From Sulfurospirillum sp. (GTDB lineage: Bacteria; Campylobacterota; Campylobacteria; Campylobacterales; QNZT01), in the NCBI GenBank assembly GCA_003978455.1, contig QNZT01000124.1:1-7083 (forward strand): DNA of 7,083 bases, given 5' to 3'. The position numbers and the translations under genes are program-made. Of the stretch, positions 5,425 to 7,083 are shown piece after piece (position 1 is the first letter of the stretch; every line of letters begins with the position of its first letter). Below the pieces are notes generated by a model, which saw only the letters and a program-made list of their open reading frames with translations, had not been told where the DNA came from and did no database searches.

Positions 5425-6561
5425 TTAGTTTGTAAAACGCTTTGCCAGTGCTACTGCTTTGGCAGCATTTATTTTGCCATAGGCTCTTTTGAGATTAAAG
5501 CCTTTGTCGTTGTAATAGACAGAATCGCTCTCAATCTTTTCCGCACTTTGGATGATAAGTGTACGTATCTGGTCGGGTGTGAGTGCAGGGTTGACCGAAA
5601 GCATCAGGGCTCCGACACCGGCTGCTACGGGGCAGGCAAAACTGGTACCTGTTTCAAATGCATGGGCATCGTCTAGATAGAGCATATAGCCGTTGGGAAA
5701 GGTGTAACTGGTGTATGCCACTCCGGCAGATCCTGTGTCGTCAAGTCCTAACAATCCCAGATACTCACCGCCAGGTGCCAGTATATCGATGTTTGATCCG
5801 TAGTTTGAGTAACTTGCCAGTTGGTTGAGTTCGTTGGTTGCACCGACACCGATGACGCTTGGCAGTTCGGATTCATCTGTAATACCAGGAGCGTCGAGAT
5901 TTTGATTTGCGCTGGTGAGTGTGGGACCGTTGTTGCCGCTGGCAAAGAAGATGGTGATGTTTTGATCTTTTAACGATGCCATCTCAAATGCGACTGCTTC
6001 TGAGACGTGTCCTGTGCCCCAGCTGTTGCTGATGATCCTTGCACCCTGCTTTTTGGCGTACTCAAATGCCCGTATCGTGGCGGCATCGTCGTCATAAAAC
6101 TGTTTAACGAGGATCAGTTTTGCATCCGGTGCGGTACCGAGTATGCCGTAACCGTTTGGGACTGCGGCGATAAATCCGGCTGTTGCGGTACCGTGGGAAG
6201 ATTCGTCACTGTCGTTGGAGACATCATAGTTTTCCAGGTCTGCGTTGTAACTCTTTGTTACATTGGCAGCAAGATCTTTATGGGTGATTTCAAAGTTGTT
6301 GTCGATCACAGCAACTTTGACACCGGCACCTCTGGTGTATTTCCAGGCATCGATGATATGAATACTCGCATCCGGGTCGATACCGGCGGAGAGAGAGAAG
6401 TCGTTTTGGGTATAGGTGAGGTACCACTGATACTGAAAATATGGTTCGTTGTAGGGATTGAAATTTTTCCGGTAATCGACGCTTTGACCCTTTTTGCTAC
6501 TGTCGCTGCCGCATCCCGCAAACAGCAGCGACAGACCCAATGCATAGATCAGACCTCTCAA
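5425..6561 (-). CDS. Subtilisin-like (S8) serine protease, lipoprotein, no propeptide of its own
   Basis: This predicted subtilase has 378 residues. The tetrad is complete: Asp87 in VAVIDNNF, His123 in SSHGTATAGF, oxyanion Asn210 in ASGNNGP and Ser307 in GTSFACPVAAG. The signal peptide ends in a lipobox (LFAGC, Cys17). The +2 residue is Gly, so an outer-membrane anchor is plausible. After a 24-residue Ser/Lys/Asn linker comes PYFQYQWYL (40-48), which looks like the mature N-terminus of subtilases. No room is left for the usual propeptide of 70-100 residues. That domain seems to be supplied by the upstream gene, which overlaps by 4 bases (TTGA). The start is TTG at 6561; GAGG lies 8 bases upstream, and the overlap suggests translational coupling. 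No in-frame ATG would keep the lipobox. The substrate is unknown; candidates are periplasmic or surface proteins. Confidence 0.9.
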   Translation of the reverse strand: MRGLIYALGLSLLFAGCGSDSSKKGQSVDYRKNFNPYNEPYFQYQWYLTYTQNDFSLSAGIDPDASIHIIDAWKYTRGAGVKVAVIDNNFEITHKDLAANVTKSYNADLENYDVSNDSDESSHGTATAGFIAAVPNGYGILGTAPDAKLILVKQFYDDDAATIRAFEYAKKQGARIISNSWGTGHVSEAVAFEMASLKDQNITIFFASGNNGPTLTSANQNLDAPGITDESELPSVIGVGATNELNQLASYSNYGSNIDILAPGGEYLGLLGLDDTGSAGVAYTSYTFPNGYMLYLDDAHAFETGTSFACPVAAGVGALMLSVNPALTPDQIRTLIIQSAEKIESDSVYYNDKGFNLKRAYGKINAAKAVALAKRFTN

Positions 6562-6950
6562 CGGCTTATCCTCTTTTTGATGAAATTGGGATGGGATAGA
6601 AAGATCGGCGCTTCATGATAGAGGGCATTGGCTGTTTTGAAGAGGTCGCTTCCGGGGTTGAGTTTCAGTAGATAAAGACTGTCTGAAAGTTTTTCAACAG
6701 AGGCGATAGGATACGCTTCGAGTATCGGTTTGCACGCTTCTATATCTTTACATCCTATGATGATCTCATCCGTCACACCGACTTTCACTCCCGAGGGGGT
6801 TTGATAGTAGCGAATAGTATGGTCTGCCACAGATCGGCTTTGCGGAAGCGGTTGCAACAAAACCTTTTTCCCAAAAGAGTAGTAATATGTCTCTGCAAAC
6901 AGTGTCGATGCAGACAAGAGAAGAGTGGATAGAACGATGATGATTTTCAT
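6558..6950 (-). CDS. Exported subtilase-propeptide-like protein (candidate in-trans chaperone/inhibitor)
   Basis: This 130-residue secreted protein has a Sec signal peptide (1-19, ending TLFA) and no lipobox. Its body reads like the N-terminal prodomain of large bacterial subtilases: TYYYSFGKKVLLQPL (21-35), then VKVGVTDEIII, then SVEKLSDSLYLLKL (84-97), and an ending with PIFLSHPNF (115-123), which matches the 'V-x-Y-A-x-P-N' end of propeptides just before the mature enzyme. The protein stops seven residues later, and the protease begins within the same TTGA overlap. I infer that it folds and/or inhibits that protease in trans in the periplasm. Cys67 and Cys73 could form a disulfide. AGGAGA (6962-6967 on the + strand) is 11 bases from the ATG, a long spacing that may limit translation. 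The family match is by pattern recognition only, so an unrelated accessory protein remains possible. Confidence 0.72.
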   Translation of the reverse strand: MKIIIVLSTLLLSASTLFAETYYYSFGKKVLLQPLPQSRSVADHTIRYYQTPSGVKVGVTDEIIIGCKDIEACKPILEAYPIASVEKLSDSLYLLKLNPGSDLFKTANALYHEAPIFLSHPNFIKKRISR

Positions 6951-6969
6951 GAAGTATAATATCTCCTGT

Positions 6970-7038
6970 TGTAAATATCCCTATATTATCTGAAAATTGT
7001 AAATAAATTGTTTAATCTTCTGTAAATATCTGTAAATA
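6970..7038. repeat. Four exact copies of TGTAAATA upstream of the protease pair
   Basis: Direct repeats TGTAAATA occur on the + strand at 6970-6977, 6998-7005, 7021-7028 and 7031-7038, with start-to-start distances of 28, 23 and 10 bases. All four have the same orientation. The last two are spaced by one helical turn, as for a dimeric regulator. They lie between the protease pair and a rightward promoter, so they could be operators for either or both. The region is AT-rich, which raises the chance expectation, but four exact octamers in 69 bases still stand out. Confidence 0.5.
6974..7003 (-). promoter_or_regulatory. Tentative promoter of the propeptide/protease operon
   Basis: On the - strand, TTTACA (7003-6998, inside a TGTAAATA repeat) is followed after 18 bases by GATATT (6979-6974), about 23 bases before the ATG at 6950. 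The -35 matches consensus at 5 of 6 positions and the -10 at 4 of 6. TAATAT and GATAAT strings between them are alternatives without a matching -35. If this assignment is right, the repeat overlaps the -35 and a bound regulator could block or recruit polymerase. Confidence 0.25.
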
Positions 7039-7053
7039 GTAGTAGGGTATCGG

Positions 7054-7082
7054 TTGTTTTCTTCAATTTTCTGTGATATAAT
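7054..7082 (+). promoter_or_regulatory. Strong candidate promoter pointing out of the right edge
   Basis: TTGTTT (7054-7059), a 17-base spacer and TATAAT (7077-7082) form a near-ideal sigma-70 promoter, with TG at 7074-7075 giving an extended -10. It points away from the protease pair, so a divergent gene probably starts just beyond the window. Two TGTAAATA copies end 15 bases upstream of its -35, a usual place for activator sites. Confidence 0.6.
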
Positions 7083-7083
7083 A

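Noticed and set aside
5416..5431. AAACT/AGTTT small inverted repeat between the OmpA-family and protease genes as a shared terminator
   Set aside because: It is only five AT-rich pairs, overlaps the protease stop codon and has no T run, so it is too weak to call.
6007..6618. 203-codon open frame on the + strand opposite the protease gene
   Set aside because: It lies wholly antisense to a protease with intact catalytic motifs. Its translation is a low-complexity Val/Gly/Cys-rich string without a domain, and it has no clear Shine-Dalgarno site.
1..7083. tRNA, rRNA, CRISPR array, insertion sequence, attachment site or riboswitch
   Set aside because: I saw no cloverleaf, rRNA segment, regularly spaced repeat-spacer pattern, transposase motif or terminal inverted repeats. 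Nearly all of the window is covered by intact genes.

Overview
The window looks like a piece of a Campylobacterota (Epsilonproteobacteria) chromosome, most likely a sulfur-metabolising relative of Sulfurimonas, Sulfurovum or Sulfuricurvum. This is inferred from the S15 protein sequence, from a TsdA-type dihaem cytochrome, from short intergenic regions with AT-rich spacers, and from dense packing of exported proteins. No sequence search was run, so the genus is not fixed. Nothing here looks like a phage, a transposon or a CRISPR locus.

Left block (1-3063, + strand): the 3' end of a sensor histidine kinase is followed after 68 bases by a probable two-gene operon. The first gene encodes a periplasmic dihaem cytochrome c of the thiosulfate dehydrogenase / tetrathionate reductase family (TsdA). 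The second encodes an outer-membrane OprO/OprP-like porin. The likely logic is that the porin admits the sulfur oxyanion and TsdA interconverts thiosulfate and tetrathionate. The upstream two-component system may control the pair, and a direct repeat AGTGACG with 11-base periodicity sits in the gap.

Middle block (3064-4215, - strand): rpsO (ribosomal protein S15) has its own candidate -10 element and a hairpin terminator. Upstream of it lies a secreted seven-repeat MORN_2/YwqK-type protein that starts at GTG beside an A8 tract.

Right block (4216-7083): two abutting + strand genes encode a DUF4398 lipoprotein and a DUF4398-like/coiled-coil/OmpA lipoprotein that probably links the outer membrane to peptidoglycan. 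Converging on them is a - strand pair that I consider the most interesting item. A small exported protein resembling a subtilase propeptide overlaps by 4 bases a subtilisin-like serine protease that carries its own lipobox and an intact catalytic tetrad. The usual pre-pro-protease thus appears split into a free periplasmic propeptide and a membrane-anchored lipoprotein protease. Upstream of the pair is an AT-rich region with four exact copies of TGTAAATA and a strong candidate promoter pointing out of the right edge of the window.
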